Counted from the first letter of the stretch, positions 37,401-52,561 are shown. The stretch is 64,000 bases of DNA from Rallus limicola (GCA_022605955.1 JAKCOZ010000012.1:24860015-24924014); one strand, 5' to 3'. A program made the numbers and translations. The notes: generated by a model not told the origin, from the sequence alone.

Positions 37401-40400
37401 TGCATGCCCAGATACTCATTCAGCTGACTGTAAGTCTTAACACCTCACTCTGCACATTGACCATGTGCATGGAGACCAATCGAAAACATGGTTGTCTTTG
37501 TTGGGCTTCTCTGTAGAGAGGTGTTTTGCACCTCGAGGCTTCATTCTGTAAGATGTATCCACTGGATTGCCTACCTGTAACTCAGATTAGTAATCAGCCT
37601 TCTGAGTTTAGCTGGGGTGGTAGTACATGCCTTGTGCTTTGCCAGGCCCTACAAGCCAGCCTAAGTCTGTTAAAGCTTTCAGAGCACAAAACATTGATAA
37701 GATGATGGATATCTAAAAGGTATGGGTCAGGGATAAAGCTGAGATGTGCCGTTTGCAACCACCCAAAGTTAGTTTCTGGTAACTCAAAGCAGTAGTAACT
37801 GCCCCCTGTGTTGTTACTTCTAGTGGAACAGGGTGGCTGATGTATGTAATGGGAACGCTGATGCTAAGTGTGTCTGGTATATACATATATACTGTGTGTA
37901 TATATCTGTGTGTATACATGTTGAAGTGTAGAAGTCAGTTTTTGGAGAGCTCTGGGAGATTCAATGGTACAGCTTGCTTTGGACTGTTATTAAAACCATG
38001 GGCGTTTGAGTTACGCAGCTAAAAATAGATGCTTTATGACCTACATTCTCAATGTAGGTCAGTGGAGGCACTTCTCAGACATATTAGCATTTTGGACAGT
38101 TAATCTCAGCAGCGCATTGCATCTCCTAGGATGGGTTAGCAGAGGCAGTGCGAGAGGAATCGCTGCATCTGAAGTCATTCAGAAAGGTTGCCAAGTTTCT
38201 CAGGAACCAGAATGGCAGAATAATGAGTCTTAGGTTTAATTCGGGATGGAAAGGCAAACCGTGGGGAGTTCAGCAGAGGCAACTCAGATCATCTTGGCTC
38301 CATGGGGGAGGGAGAATTTATAACTAGAGCTAGCTAAAAAGAAGCAAGCTGTGTGTGCGTTTGTGTGTATATATATATATATTTATATATATGTATATAC
38401 AAATCTGTGTATGTGTACATAACACTGTGTGTATATATGTATGTATGTATATGCCTATAATGTATAATACATGTATCTATAGATATGTACACATTTATAT
38501 AAATTTATATTTCTCTATATAAATAGCCACGCACCTATGGGAAATCACAGTTCAACAGCGCATCCTTTTCTTTAAAACCCAACAAAACACTGCTTTCATC
38601 AATGTCACACTGGCACAAGCATCTGAAGTTATCTTTCCTGTGTAGAAAGGAGCATTACTTAGTGGTTGAGCACAAGTCTGGAAGGACTCGGAGTAAGTCG
38701 TTAGCTGCTCCACAGCTGTTCCACATCTCTGATATAAAGTGGTGGCCAAAATGACTCAGGGCTGGTTTGAAAGGCAAAGGAAGGTGGTTGTGGTGGGTGC
38801 TTTGAAAATCTCTGTTATGCTCACAGGGTTTTGCTGGTGAAATAGTTGTGGCAGTAATTATTCTGGTTGCTGTTAATGTCCTGGCTGATGCTAATGACTT
38901 CTGAATGGAGGGGGGGGGGGGGGGAAGAAAAGATGGATGTCACACTTCAGAGTAAGTTGTCTGAAGTCTGATTGCTTTGGCTTGGTGATGTATGGATTTC
39001 CATTTAGGGTCAGGATGTTAGGCTGCAAATCAAGACTCGTAGCTCGGTGGATATCTTGTTCAGAATGTGTCTTTTCCATTCTAATTGGTTTTAAATAATT
39101 TCACTTTGTCATCAGAACAAGCTATACCTTTATTCACGATAAGCTCAAAGAATCGCTCAGCTGGGAGCCCATTCATGTCAGGAGGGATTTTGCACTTGAC
39201 TTCAGTGGGGTCGAATCAGATCGGGGTGTGTCATAAAGCGCTGACATTAAAACAATCTTGTAGCTGTGCAACTACTAACTAAAAATGTAATTTTGTAATA
39301 AAAGCGAGCCTAAAAATGACTTACTAGTTATGTATTCTATGGTTATAGCATCTTTCTATCGCTAAGAACTTTATGCAGTTGCTGAGTATTGAGGAGGGGG
39401 TTGACTTTTCGTGCTGCTGTTCGTTACTTTGAGTTTCGCCCCTGATTTGAGCCAGAACCAGCTCAGCCCCTGGAATAATGAACGTGCCATAATATGCTGC
39501 AGTTCAAAGGCAAAGCTGCAGAGTAATGATCTCCGTGAGCATCCCCTAAGCTGCCTGGCCTGAATGATGGCTGATCTCTGAGTTGCCACGTGTGTCGTGC
39601 TGCTATAAATGTAGGTCACCGTAGCGTCAATCTATCATTAGGATTTTGGCTGCTGTGCAAGCAGGTCCTCGTCCCTCTCGTCGTGCCTGGCCCTGCACGT
39701 GGTTGATGCTGGGGGTGGGTGCTGCTGCAGAGAAATGCCCTTCTGCCTCTGACACTGAAGGGGCCTACGCTTCCATGGCTATTAGAGCAGCGTGGCTCTG
39801 TCGCGCTGCCAATCTGCAGCCGTTTGCAAACCGTGATGTGATTAGACAAGGAAAGGGGCAGAACAGAGGATTTCTTCTTAAGTCCTTTGCTTCCTTTAAG
39901 GCAGAAGGCAAGCAAAGAAGCGATCATGGAAATCAAAACAAATACCCAGTGGCTTAAAATATATGGCGTTGAGCGACGTATTTCTTTTAAGCTCCTTGAT
40001 GATGCTTTGTCTTATTATTTCATCTGGAGGAAATAATTACCTTATGGGAAAGCACTGCCCAATCTCTGAGTAAATGCTGCAGTGAAACTCTGTGTGATAT
40101 ATAGCTGCCTGTTCAAGAAAATAGGTCATTTCCATACAAACGTCGTATTTTTAGGCAGAAAATATGCTGAATTCACATGCTCTCTTCTGGTTAAAGAAAT
40201 CCTCTTGCTGTTTTTGTGATTTCAGCATATTTGCCTGAATGAAGGCAACCAGAAGGGGAGCGGGGGAAAAAAATGATTATTTTTTAATTAACTGATGCAG
40301 GCCTGATGTCAGGCTAACTCCTGGAATACGGTGTCTCTAGGGCACGCACAGGAGCATCATCAACTAGATACTTTATTTTTTTTGCTTTATTTTTTTTCCC

Positions 40401-43400
40401 CAGCAAGAAGCATCATAACTTAAGCCCAGTTTATCACAAAACTCAGAGGGCTGCTGCCTTTCTGAGCATCTGGAGGCTTTGGGAAGTACATTTTTCTGAT
40501 GTCACTTGTTAAAGAAGATGCCCAGAAGTCCATATCCTCAGGAAAGCAGCCATTCACACAAGAAGCCCACAAGCTGAAGCTGATAAAGGAATGATGGAGT
40601 TGGCAAATCTCATTCTCCTTTGCAATCCCTTCCTCACAGGATGAGTTTAATCTATTGTGAACCTGGGCTACTTGCACTACTGCTCCAAAGAAACAAGAAG
40701 CAAGCCCTGCTTTCTTTGCAGTTGAATTTTGCTATGCCACTTTGCATTTAGGAAAGCGACAGTGTGGTTCCAGGATCAGACATATGCAATCATGTTGTTG
40801 CTATAGACAGACATCCAAATAAATTACATGACCTGAAGCACATAGGTGCCTGAGGTTCCAGTGGCATAAATCATTGCAGCTCTGTTGCTCTCAGCATGGC
40901 AGTGTTCATGTCCTTGCACTGGGGAGATGGTTTGGAGATGTTTGGTACCCACTGGTGTAATGCTTTCTCCAGAGGGCTTTCTGAGCAGCCATTAGTATTC
41001 TGTTAAACAGCTTTGAAACTAAAGGTGGATACATCTGGTTTCCTGGGTAGCATGAGCTGGTGTCAGCCCAGCAAAGTGCTCAGGCTGCTGGGTGCTTATG
41101 GCTAGTTTGACACAGGATGTGGCAATCTTCTCCCTTGTCACCCAGCTGCTGATTTTTCTTCCCATGGAGCCATTACTGGGTGATGATCTGTGGTGACGCC
41201 TCTATCACCGTGGATGGGCTTTTAGTTCACAAGCATAAGGGTTCCCCAGCCTCCTATACAAATTATGCACAAGCTTCTGTGCCCATCTAAAAACTACTTC
41301 TATCCTTAGTATTGGGGGGAAAAATTGCCAAACCAGTGAACACAAATTCCCTAAGAAAAATATTATTAGGTTTATTAAACCCTGCCTAAACCAGTCCTTG
41401 CAATAATTGCTAAGTGGAAAAGACAGGGAGGCTCTACTAGAATTGACTATGTATTTGCAGGAATTAGGCTCTATAATTCATGTGAAAACACCATGGAACA
41501 AAGGGCTGTTCCAAAGAATAATTATCTGTTGTAAAGCATTTAATGACTGAGCAGCTTTGGAGCTGAGTACTGATGTTAACAAAAAAGAACCTAAAAAAAG
41601 CCAACGATGGCATTAGGTTAGATGTGGCTCCTCGGGTGCAGCGCCTGAGCTTGCGATGCTGCGGTTGTGAAGGGCATCAAGCAGAGGCAGCACGGGAGCT
41701 GCAGTGGTTTTATGGCCAGGACAGAGCACAGAGATGCTCTCATTATGAATGTTGCTGATGTTTTGGTGGGAACATCTGATTGTTCTTCTGTGGTGTCTCT
41801 CCTGAGCTGTCAGAAACTCCTTTGCCACTCCGCCTCCCCCCAGATTTCACATTCCTGGTCCATGGTTACAGAAGGTGTGTAATCCAGGAGAGCAGCAGCC
41901 TCTGGTTTGATACACCACCCTGAATCAGCAAAGCTTAACTCAAAGACAGCAGCGACCTGTAGCTTTGGGCTGAGCAGGTACTACAGGCTTTCCTCAATGG
42001 GGAGCTGAAATCTCACTATTGCTGAAGAAGTGGTAAAATCCTATGAAAGAAAACAGCATCTTCTGAGGTTTCAAACATATTTTCACAGCAATAATAATAT
42101 TAAAGCCCTTATATAGTACCTTTTACTAACAAATCAGCAAGTACTGACCACCAAGGTCCTGTCTGACATGTTATAGACACCTACCAGTTTTTTCTCTGAC
42201 AAAGTCTTTATTTTTCCTCCTCTTCCCTCCATAAATCACTTTGGTACAGAATCATCCTACTTTAATGAGATATCATTTGTTCCTTGAGTACAGTATGGGA
42301 AAGGACAGTGGTCTTAAGAGGTTCATGTCTTAAGAGGAGCAAAACATCCCCAGGGAGAGGTTTATTCCACCCATTCATCTTACCTGGAGCTTCAGGTGAT
42401 TGTGTTGTATCTAAATATTTAGATAATTAAAATTAATAAGAATTTAACTGGAACGAAGCTTCTGTTCCCAATTCTCTGTCTCCATGGGAAAGACAGTGAA
42501 AATGTCCTATCTCATAAAAATAATATGAATATAATGTATGTTATTAGATGTCTGAATACTCTGTGTAACAGAACATCGCTTATATATAAAAATGGGAAAA
42601 AATAGGTTACTAGTATTTCTTTCTGTAGTGAAGGGATTTTAAGAGTTACATAAAATTGAGAAGTTAAATGATTACCAGAATAATTACTAATTTAGCAAAA
42701 TACTGAGCTGTGGTAATAAATCCCTGACAACTCTGGATATTCGGGTGACAGTGTTATGCCCTGATAGGAAAGGATTAAAGTTCTGAACAGTAAAGATAGT
42801 GATTTAGTTCCTGAAGTTTTTTCATCTTCAAAGATTTTTAAACTGAAAAAATGTATAATTTTAATCAGGAAACAAAATCCTCAGACTGAGGGGTTTTCAA
42901 TGATTATTTGGTAGCTGAAAAAAATGTGACTCCTCAAACGTTGCTGCAAACCAAAAAAAAATCTTTTCAACATTGTTTTCATCTTAAGAAAACACATTTT
43001 TCAGCTGAAGAAAACTCCTTCTTGAAGCATAGATGAGATTTCTGAAAATAATACTAATTTAGAAGAAACCTTTTTTTGTTTTTTTTTTTTTTAAACCAGG
43101 ACTTTCTACTAGCAGAAGTAAAGCAATTTTTTCTTTCTTTTAACAAACACCCCTCCACTAACTTTTATGTGCTTTGGTTTGTGTAAATTATGTTTTCAGG
43201 GAAAAATAGTGTCTTTTATCTTGCTGTTACAACGGAGGAAAAAATACTCAGACTCATAAAGATTTTGTTCTCTGAGCTCAAAAACTGTCTTACTCAAAAA
43301 CTGATAGAAAAATTTCCCAATTTTTCTAGTAGAAGATGTTGTATGTAGTATGACTTCAGCAATTTAGTACTTTAAGGAAAAATAAGGGTGGATAACAAAT

Positions 43401-43692
43401 AAAGGAATGAAGTATTGCTGGTAAAGGGAATAAAGATCCATTGCCAGACACGTGGGTGTTATCAGCAGGGACTTGTGAACATGTAATCATCGCCAATGAA
43501 CATCAGACAATTCACTCACTTCTGTAACTACATTATTCCGAATGCAAACTCCCCCTGAGTTCATCATTTTTGTTGTTGTCCATCTTGTCATCACTAAAAG
43601 TAATAGTTCTGGGGTAATGAGAGAGTGAGGATAGCAGAGCATCGAGAAAATGGCAGTTAACTTTGTTTTTTCTGGTGATGTGCAGCACTAAC
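31472..43692. other. Intergenic desert, no gene seen
   Basis: About 12 kb of AT-rich sequence without a convincing reading frame or RNA gene. It contains TATATA-type tracts near 37876-37915 and 38366-38530 and a G-run near 38910-38924. The segment near 39170-39225 has the words GGGATTTTGCACTTGACTTC and GTGGGGTCGAATCAGATCGG, which look like an old interspersed-repeat relic. Confidence 0.5.
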
Positions 43693-44155
43693 CACAGAAT
43701 CATTAAGGTTGGAAAAGACCTCCAAGATCATCCAGTCCAAATGTCCCCCTACCACCCATATTGCTAACTAAACTATGCCCCTAAATACCTCATCCAACCT
43801 TTCCTTGATTACCCTGTGGGATGGTGACTCTACCACCTCCCTGGGCAACTTGTTCCAATGTCCAACTGCTCTTTCTAAGAAGAAATTCCTCCTAATTTCT
43901 AACCTGAACCTCCCCTGGTACAACTTGCAGCCATTCCCTCTTGTCCTGTTGCTACTTATCTATGACAAGAGGCTGACCCCCAGCTCACCACAATGTCCTT
44001 TCAGGTAGGTCTCCCCTGAGCCTTCTCCAGGCTAACCAGTCCCAGTTCCCTTGTCTGCTCCTCATCAGACTTGTGTTCCAGCCCCTTCCCCAGCTTCATT
44101 TTCCTTCTCTGGACATGCTCCAGAGCCTCGATGTCTTTCCTGTAGTGAGGGGCCA
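43693..44155 (-). mobile_element. CR1 LINE 3' fragment
   Basis: The plus strand starts with an inverted tail (CACAGAATCATTAAGGTTGG) and continues AAAAGACCTCCAAGATCATC into the CR1 complement, ending near TTTCCTGTAGTGAGGGGCC. It is clearly from a different subfamily than the copies at 16.4 and 47.5 kb. Orientation minus; truncated. Confidence 0.92.
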
Positions 44156-47100
44156 AGACACTATGCTACGTGTATCCAAATTATCCAGACTAACAGTAAA
44201 ATGGAATGACAAGTTGTGGAGAGAAGGAGAAAAAGGTCCCAACATGTTTCTTTAGCTGGCATTCATATGTGTATGAGAGGGTCCTTGGCTTCTGGGTCTG
44301 GTTAACACCAGAAATAAGGTGATTTTTCTGGAGTCTGACTCTTCTACCTTCTTTCCACAGGAAGAACATCACTGCAGTGTGAGGAGAATGGTCTCAGTGA
44401 CCTAATTTACTTTTTATTTTTTAAGTTTTGTACAGCATCTATAGTTCTGAACAATATAATGCTCCTTGAAGAAGTGCATGACAACAGATTTTCCTCTTCT
44501 TTCTTGCGCATGAAACCTAAAACGTTCATACAGGCTGAAAATCTGTATGTGCCTGGGGCAGGTATGGCAGTGTGATTTGGAAATGAACACTTGCTGACAA
44601 AGTCCTGGTCTTAGTCTGCTCCAATTTGTCACTGGGAAGGCAAAGCTTGTGCTGTACACATTTGCAGGTGTGGGTAAACGTTAAAAGAACGAGCATCGTC
44701 AAGCTGTTTAATGTGTTGAATTCCTTTCTTGCCTTCATAATTGGCTGATTTTCCGTACCTATAATTAATGTGCTTGGAGTGGGTGGATCTCTTTACACTT
44801 GCCTGTTTCTTTTCACAGTTAAATTTAAGAAAAACTTAACATCATGGTTCTCTGCTAAATGTTTTCCCAGTTTCCTGGTGCCACGGTGGGCTGGGAAAAG
44901 AGAGCCCAAGCAGGGAAATGACCCCAGGAGATAAATAGATGTTGAGAAAAAGAAGCTGCAATCTCAAAATCTTTCCAGATGAAAAATCTCTTGCATTTTG
45001 GGCTAGTTTCCAATCCTCAACATTCCAAGTCCTTGTAATAAGTAAAGAAAACTCAAATATTCATGAAGTCTCTAATTTTAGAGCTGTGCAGTTGAGACCC
45101 AGTAAGTTTGTTACCTCTCAAACTGGACACAACCTCCTAGCTCTACCATGATGGGGAAAACTAACATTTGAGTCAGATGTCGTGTGAGCATGACAACATT
45201 TCAAGGCTTAAAGTGCTTCACAACGATTCACACATTAGCATTGGCATTACTTGCAGATGATGGGGAGTAAGTGCTCAAGCAGGAATCGACTGTATGCATT
45301 TATTTACAGGTAAGTACTGGTAAAGGCAACCTTAAGTTAAAATATATCCTTCTTCTAAATGATGTCCATTACTCTATCTGACAGAACAACACCCCATTAT
45401 CCTTCATGCAAAAATATCAGCATTAATTTTTACAGCGACTGTCTCAAATAACAGTGGATTTTTTAGTAACTTAAGCAAAAAAGGTTAAGAAGCCAATTCA
45501 TTGACCTATGGATTCAGAGTAGACATCCATGTCCAGTGTCCCACTTACCATTAATCTCTTGGCATCATCCTTCACCTATAGAAAGTATTCCAAGTGTTGG
45601 AAGTTGTTGGCTTTTGTGTTTGTGCTTGAAAAATATTCCTTCTTGTAAAGTATAGATTTTTTTAGTTAGATTTGTCTGAATATTGTGGCATTGTGGTGGA
45701 CTCATTCAGATGCTCGCTTGTAGCTGTGGTTTGCTGCTCCTGGGTACAGGATGCATTTGGTAGAGGTATAAATTCACTGGTTGTCTTAAAATGAAACTCC
45801 TGAGTTTAAGATGCAATCTACATCAGTAAAGTGAAATTTCCATCAGATAAGGAAGGGAAAAAGTCCATCCAGGCCTGTGATCTGGACATATGAAGAAGTC
45901 CTTGGAAATTTGCCCATGTGCTTAATGACTTCAGAGGATCAGGCCCCTGCTACATCCACCCCAACATTCATTTAGAAATTTGTATCATTATAGCCTTAAT
46001 TTATTACAAAGTAAACATCACAAAAACCCTTAAATCAAGTGAATGAAAGTGTCAAAAGCATAAAGAGGAGAGTCTGATGCTGGGATCCTAAAGCTGGACA
46101 GAGGATGACTAACAATAGGCCTCAGAGTCTGAGCGGGCAGGCATGAGGTGAGTGGTGAAGATGCAGCCCTGTTTGTATTGGATGATCTGTTGAATTCTGC
46201 AAGAGGGAGGCACTGGCAAAATGTAGAGTCATTGCAGACAGTAGCTGGAGCTGGTCCAGAGGAGAAAAGAGCTCTCTGGTTTGGCTGGGGTCACCTAAAC
46301 GAGCACAGTGATAAAAAATTTAAACCCTGTAATTCAGATTTTGAAGATAATCAGGTAAGTGGTTTATATTTGTCAGGAGGTAGCATTTGGCTTCTTCAAG
46401 GAGTTAGGAATATTTTAAGGCTTTTAAGTTCTCTTCTGCTTGTGTGGCTGGTGAGTACCTGCAAGCCGAAAGAGAAGTGGTGGCCCAGACAATGCTAGTG
46501 GCTAGTTTCATTTAACTCCTAGCTCTTTAAAACTCTAGATCTGAAATGTCTACATGTTTCAGCACTTCCTAAGCCAAGTGGCCCAAATCAGATATTTTTG
46601 AAGACTATGAACAAAAGTTTCTGTTCCTTTTTTTGAGTAAACACCTTATAACACATTTTTAAAGTGATAATCTTAAAGGTCTTTTCCAACAAAAACAATT
46701 CTGTGGAACTGAAAAGAACAAGTACTTCTACAACATTTCTTGAGTAGAAAAGTAGAAGCCAAGTGCAGGCTCTGAAACACTATTCACTCTTGTAGGCAAT
46801 TTTAAAAAATACAATTAAAATATAGTCTTTAGTGTCTGCTCCAGACCCCTTATAGTAGACTGGGTATGAACGTAGCAGAACAGTAAGAGAAGATTGCTGT
46901 TTATTGTGTTTGGGAGAGGGGATGTATCCAAAAATCTTCCAGCAAACCTTGTAGAGGAGGTTATCAATTACTTTTTGCACCAGTAACAAGATCGTTTTTT
47001 TTGAAGAAAAAATGTTTAATTTGGGAAAAGTACAAAAATGGGTTAAATACAGGCTTAGGGAGGGCAGGAAAAGAGAGACTGCTGCTGGACAAAGTTCTGA

Positions 47101-47535
47101 AAATAAATACATTAATCCATTTCTATTAATTATGTGTTTTTTTAAAACTCAGAATAGATGTAGAATATGTTCAGTAACTAACCTGGCTGATGGCCTCATT
47201 TTGGAGGATGACAGAGAGGGTAAAACATATATTCAAAGGGACGTTCATAGATTTGATGTGATGCCTCTAGGTTATTACCACATGCTTTGCAAAGGAGGCT
47301 AAAGTAATAGGCTGACAACATGAAACTAAGATCCGAAGCCAAGATTTTCAGATATAACAATCTGGGGGGAACAGACATGACACTAGGTTTTTTGATGTGT
47401 AACTTGGTATACATGGCTGTTTATTTGTCTTCTACAAATCTTGTTAAAATATGATGTATCATCACAAATAACTCCAGTCATCGTGATCAGAAGTTAAATC
47501 TAGTTTGGTTATGTATTACAGCTGAAATATAGATG
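44156..47535. other. Intergenic, no gene seen
   Basis: No gene recognised. Near 45920-45950 the words GTGCTTAATGACTTCAGAGG and ATCAGGCCCCTGC resemble an ancient amniote interspersed-repeat motif. Confidence 0.5.
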
Positions 47536-47938
47536 ACCAGGGCTGGGTCTCTTCTGGAGAAGAGAAGGCTCTGGGGAGACGTAATTGCGGCCTACCAATA
47601 CTGAAAAGGGCCTACAGGAAAGTGGGAGAGGGACTGCTCACCAGGGAGTGCAGGGACAGGACAAGGGGCGATGGCTTCAAGCTGAAAGAGGGCAGGGGTA
47701 GGTTAGACACTAGGAAGAAATTTTTTACTCTGAGGGTGGTAAGAATCTTGCACAGGGTGCCCAGAGTGATGGTGACTGTCCCCTCCTTGGAGGTGTTCAA
47801 GGCCAGCTTAGATGGGGCTTTGGGCAACCTGGTCTGGGGAGGGTGTCCCTGCTTACAGCATGGGAATTGGAACTAGATGATCTTTGAGGTCCTTTCCAAC
47901 CCAAAGCATTCTGTGATTCTGTCTTTCTATCATTCTAT
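47536..47938 (+). mobile_element. CR1 LINE 3' fragment
   Basis: Sense-orientation CR1 3' end with GGAGAAGAGAAGGCTCTGGG, GGGCGATGGCTTCAAGCTGA, GGAACTAGATGATCTTTGAG and a tail of degenerate ATTCTGTGATTCTG/ATTCTATT units. 5'-truncated. Confidence 0.93.
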
Positions 47939-50900
47939 TAAGAAGAGATGTTACTTGTGAAAAATCATATTCTGTTCCTGGTGGATACTGTTACCAGAAT
48001 AGCAAGTGTAGACAACATCAAAAGTTGCTGCAATGGTTTTTCTGTAATTACACAGAAAAGGATAAATGGGTGTTCACCTTTGCACTGGTCAAGTAATGAA
48101 GCAGCCAGCATCTAGGGCCTCCTGCCTTTTCCCCAGCCCTTCGTACTCACTGGCTACGTGGATTTAGATAAATACTGATTTTTCTATGCACATTTAGTTA
48201 AATTCTTTAATATTGTGCTTGTAGTTTGCCTCTCCATAGAATACTTCTCTCTGTGCCACAGAGGCGTGGTGGAAACATCCGGTGCGGCTGTCTGTGTTGA
48301 GAAATATTTATAATAGACAGAGCTAAATGTTTACAATGAAATCCCAAAATACACCAACTCCAGACATGTGCACTTGCTGAAAGTTTAGCATCTGGGCAAT
48401 ACCTTTATCAAGTACTGGTAAACAGTGTAAATGGCACTGGAGAAGTCACATCCAGGTGTTTTCCCTTCCATCTGACCTTTTAAATGCATCTTTTGTGGAA
48501 TGGGAAATAAATAGTACCATTGCTGGGCACTGGCAGAGCTCTGTCTACAAAGGGAACGTTCCCGATGGGCCTCTGGAAAGAAGATAACCTGCAGGGTCAG
48601 CCCTTGAGTTTCTACAGATTCATGTGAGCGTCACTTAAAGCAGAATTTACCAATAGTGTTTTTCAGAAATTTAAAAAGTAGTGGTTTTAGTTGTTGTTCA
48701 AGAGTGAATGTTGATTCCTGTGTTTTCAGAAGCGTGGTGAGGCTCCTTGCTCTGCTAAGGGCCTTATAGAGAGAGAACATTTCATCTGCAGCAGCTGGTA
48801 TCCCCCGTGCCCCAATACACAAGTGCACCCTAAAAGAAAACAGGCTCTTGCTTAGGCCTCCTGCTCAGGTTTAAGGAGGCAGTTAGAGAGAATGCTGAGA
48901 CAAATCCCTGAATCCAGTGAAAAATTGCCCTGGTAGGAGACATTGTGTTCATAATTCACTCGTGTATGAGATATGTGCATGTTGTCATCGGATTAATTGG
49001 CTTGGATTACCTGGAGCTGCTTCTGAGTAGCTTTAATGGGGTGAAGACCAGATATCATTTTATCTAGACAGATCTCTTACAATTTATTGTACCAGAAGTG
49101 TCAAAATAATTTTATTGTAGTGTTTTACCTTAAGCATGTTATATTAGCAACAGCAAGAAGTTGGCTGTATGCAAAGAACCCTGGTCCTCAGTCCTTGATG
49201 TAGCTCCTTATCAGTGCACCTCAGTGGCAGTAGTCTCAGCATCCTCAGTGTACCTAACCTTAGCCCACCACTGTGCTTACTCTGACACTACTCATTTCAC
49301 ATTAAGTGTTATTTACTGTAATGCTGCACATAAACAACTAACAGCGTTACTGGGAACTGTGCTTTGTTTGCATGATCTCAAATACAGATGTGGATCACAT
49401 TTACAACTCAAAACACACACAATGTAGATTCATAAATTATATAGGAAACAACACAAAGTAGTGAGAGACATGTCATCTTTAGTTTCCCATTTCAGAGGTA
49501 GCAGGATGGCATGGAAGATTTATTTACTACCCCAGGTACTGGCTTTCTTGCAGTCAAGAGCTCATCACTTTGCTTCAAGTCTGCAAACAGGAATAAAGGT
49601 GTTTTGGAAGAATGAAAACAGTAAGATAGGAGCTTGGCCCAAGCTGGGGTGTGGTACTTGAATTTTAGAGGTCTAGGTCTCAGCTTACATCAGCCACTTG
49701 GAAAAATACTGTAGATTTTGCATGTCTCCCTCTCCTCACCTATAGAGTGCTGCTAGCACCTTTTTAGAAGGAGAACTCAGCATAAAGAGAACATAGCATG
49801 AAACCTGGGAATCAGTCCCATCTGCTCTAAAGGGGATGCACTGGTCCCCAGGAGCAGGATACAGAAAAGCTGTGGGCCTGAGCACCACCCAAGAGCAGGG
49901 GAACAGAAATTGGGATGGGGGATGGAGAAGCACAATGGGGACCAGAGCCACTGCTGCTGGGACAAGTCCACTAGCAAAGGCAGTGAGAAAAAGGACTGGG
50001 GTTTCTATTTGAAACAGTGTGCTGCCAGACAGAGGGAGGAGACATTAAAGAGGGAGGAAGGTTTGCTATCTGATTAATAACTTAGCCTGCCTTCAGGGGT
50101 TGGAAATAGTGTCTGTGCTGTGTTCAAGGACAAGGGTAGGATATGAGCATCCCCTAGTACTTTAGCCTAATATTAAATCAATGTGAAAACGATTCCCTCC
50201 CACCTTGGGTGAAATTCCTATACAGACCAACATTTACACATCAGCTTTCCCACATGTGAGATGGCCTGTGGGATTTACCTGGGAAGCAATGGTGTGTTCT
50301 CTCTGTACCAAAAAGAAGGGCTAGGGCCAGCGCAGGCACCTGCAGTGCCAGGGGAAAGGGAGCATGGCTGGCTGCCGTCAGCAGCACCACACATAGAGAT
50401 CTGCACTGTAGCCTGGAGGTGCTGCCACTGCTGATCTTTGTTCCAGCATCGTAGAAACTGCGTGTACATCTCAGCCAAACCGAGCAGATTACATCCCTCT
50501 AAGTCAAGGCAAATACATGTCTGCAGGGGATGCTGATGAAACTGCATGCAACATGCACGTTTGGAGGCTAAACTTAGTCCTCGGTTACTGTGGATGTCAG
50601 CTTGCATCACCAGTAAACACTGACTGAAATTAGGCTAGAAGGTATCATGGATAATCATGTTTTATTCTAAATATCTTTTTTCACGAGCCAATTTGAACTG
50701 CAGATTGTAGAATAGCCCTTAAAAAGAGGAACAAAACTGGGATGTGTTTCCTCTTTTTCTGTTTATTTGAGAAACAATAGCCACTTAACCGTAGGGGTTA
50801 CAAGCAGAAAGACATTCCTGAGATTAATGCTTTTCTAGGGCACGGTTCCTTGCACGATTTTGTGTGGGCACATCCCTGTGGACACACAAAGCCCCAGCAA

Positions 50901-52507
50901 AGTGAGTGTCTGACTACTGCATAGCAATTCATAGAAGTGGGATGCAAAAAGAATCCTTTCAATGAAATAAGTTTCTTTACAGGCAGTAAAGCAGTTTGCA
51001 GCATTCAAAAATCCCTGAGAAGATTTCCTGGTGGAGCTGCTTATCATTTCATCATATTGTCCCAGGTTGTTCCCCTTAACTGATTACAAAGTAAAAATTC
51101 ATGAAAGTTATGCAGGCAAAAAAGAAAAAAATCCTCAAAATTACTGGCTGTGTTTTAAAACCTTGCAATCCTAGATGTCAGGTTTCAGTTGTTTTTTTTC
51201 TTTTTTGCAACAGTATCTAGTATTATTCAATAGAATTTCCCATCTGAAGGGTTAGAAAACCTCAGTAGGTGATGTGCATTTGTGTGTGATCTGAATTTCC
51301 AATGAGGGGAACTAAGCACTCAGATCGACTAAAAGACCAATGCTACATTGATCATGAAGGTTATGTTCCAGTGACTGGAATAAAAAATATACAGTAATGC
51401 AAAGCATGTATTCAGCAGAAAAATGCATAGACATCTACAAAAATGAGATTTAAAAAAAAACCCAAAACCTTTAGTTCATTAAAAGTTGACACATTTGTTA
51501 ATCATGTATGTGTGTTTATAGTAATAATTTGAGAGGACTGGACTGGCTGAAATCCAGAATATTAAAGCTTTCAAAAAAATTATATTCATGTAGAATCTAT
51601 AGTTCATTTGGATTCTTTAAGTAACTGTATACAAGTTGTTGGATGTCACAATTTCTTGCATTATTAATAAAAGCAGTAGCTTTGCATCTTCCTAGTTCTA
51701 ATTATTTCTCTAAATATCTCCAGGAAATAGAAGCATAAAATAGCAAGCATTTAAAAATACTGGGTAAGTGTCTTTTGGAGAATGTGCCTATAAAATGAGT
51801 CATGCTTATGTTTATATTGATTTTCCAATCGTAAAATAAATACAGGATTACAAAATGGCCAAATCAAAGCTGCTACTGTGAGGCTAAGATTATGAGTCAG
51901 TACTATCTTGCTCCATGAGAATCTCCACTAATATCAATGGATGACTCTTGTATTAGTTAATTGATGGACTTTTGAAACTAAACTGAAAAAAGTATGTAAT
52001 ATCATGTGATATTTCAGGAAAAGAAACCACACAAACCCCAGATCATTTCAGCAGCACTGAAGCAGTTTTTAATCAATTAAAAAGTAGGTGACTTCTCCAA
52101 ATTCACTCATTTTTATATATGAACTGTGTATAAGCAGACCCTAACAATTTTATTTTTATATATATATATACACAAGTATATATAGAACACACATATTGTG
52201 ATCGTTTTGCTGACTTCCTCAGGACTTCAGAACATCCATGGGACTCGAACTCTTCTTCAGATAGATCAAAATCTATCAGAAATATAACCTGGCTCATAGT
52301 AACCACAGAGAGCCAAATTCTGCCCATTTTCTTCTTATAATTCTGCCACTGTTTCACGAATTCCCCAAACAGGCATTTTTTGTAACTGAAGAAAATGCTG
52401 GGTAGTACTCATTAATTCATGTGTTATATCTTCAGCACCAGGCTGTGGGCTCTGCTTTCCTTAAAGTGCTGCACTTACTGTAGTTTCATTATCTGTTAGA
52501 CATCATA

Positions 52508-52561
52508 ATATTATTATTATTATTAATACTATTATTATTAGTAGTAGTAGTAGTAGTAGTA
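52508..52561. repeat. (ATT)n(AGT)n microsatellite
   Basis: ATT triplets followed by seven AGT triplets. Confidence 0.95.
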
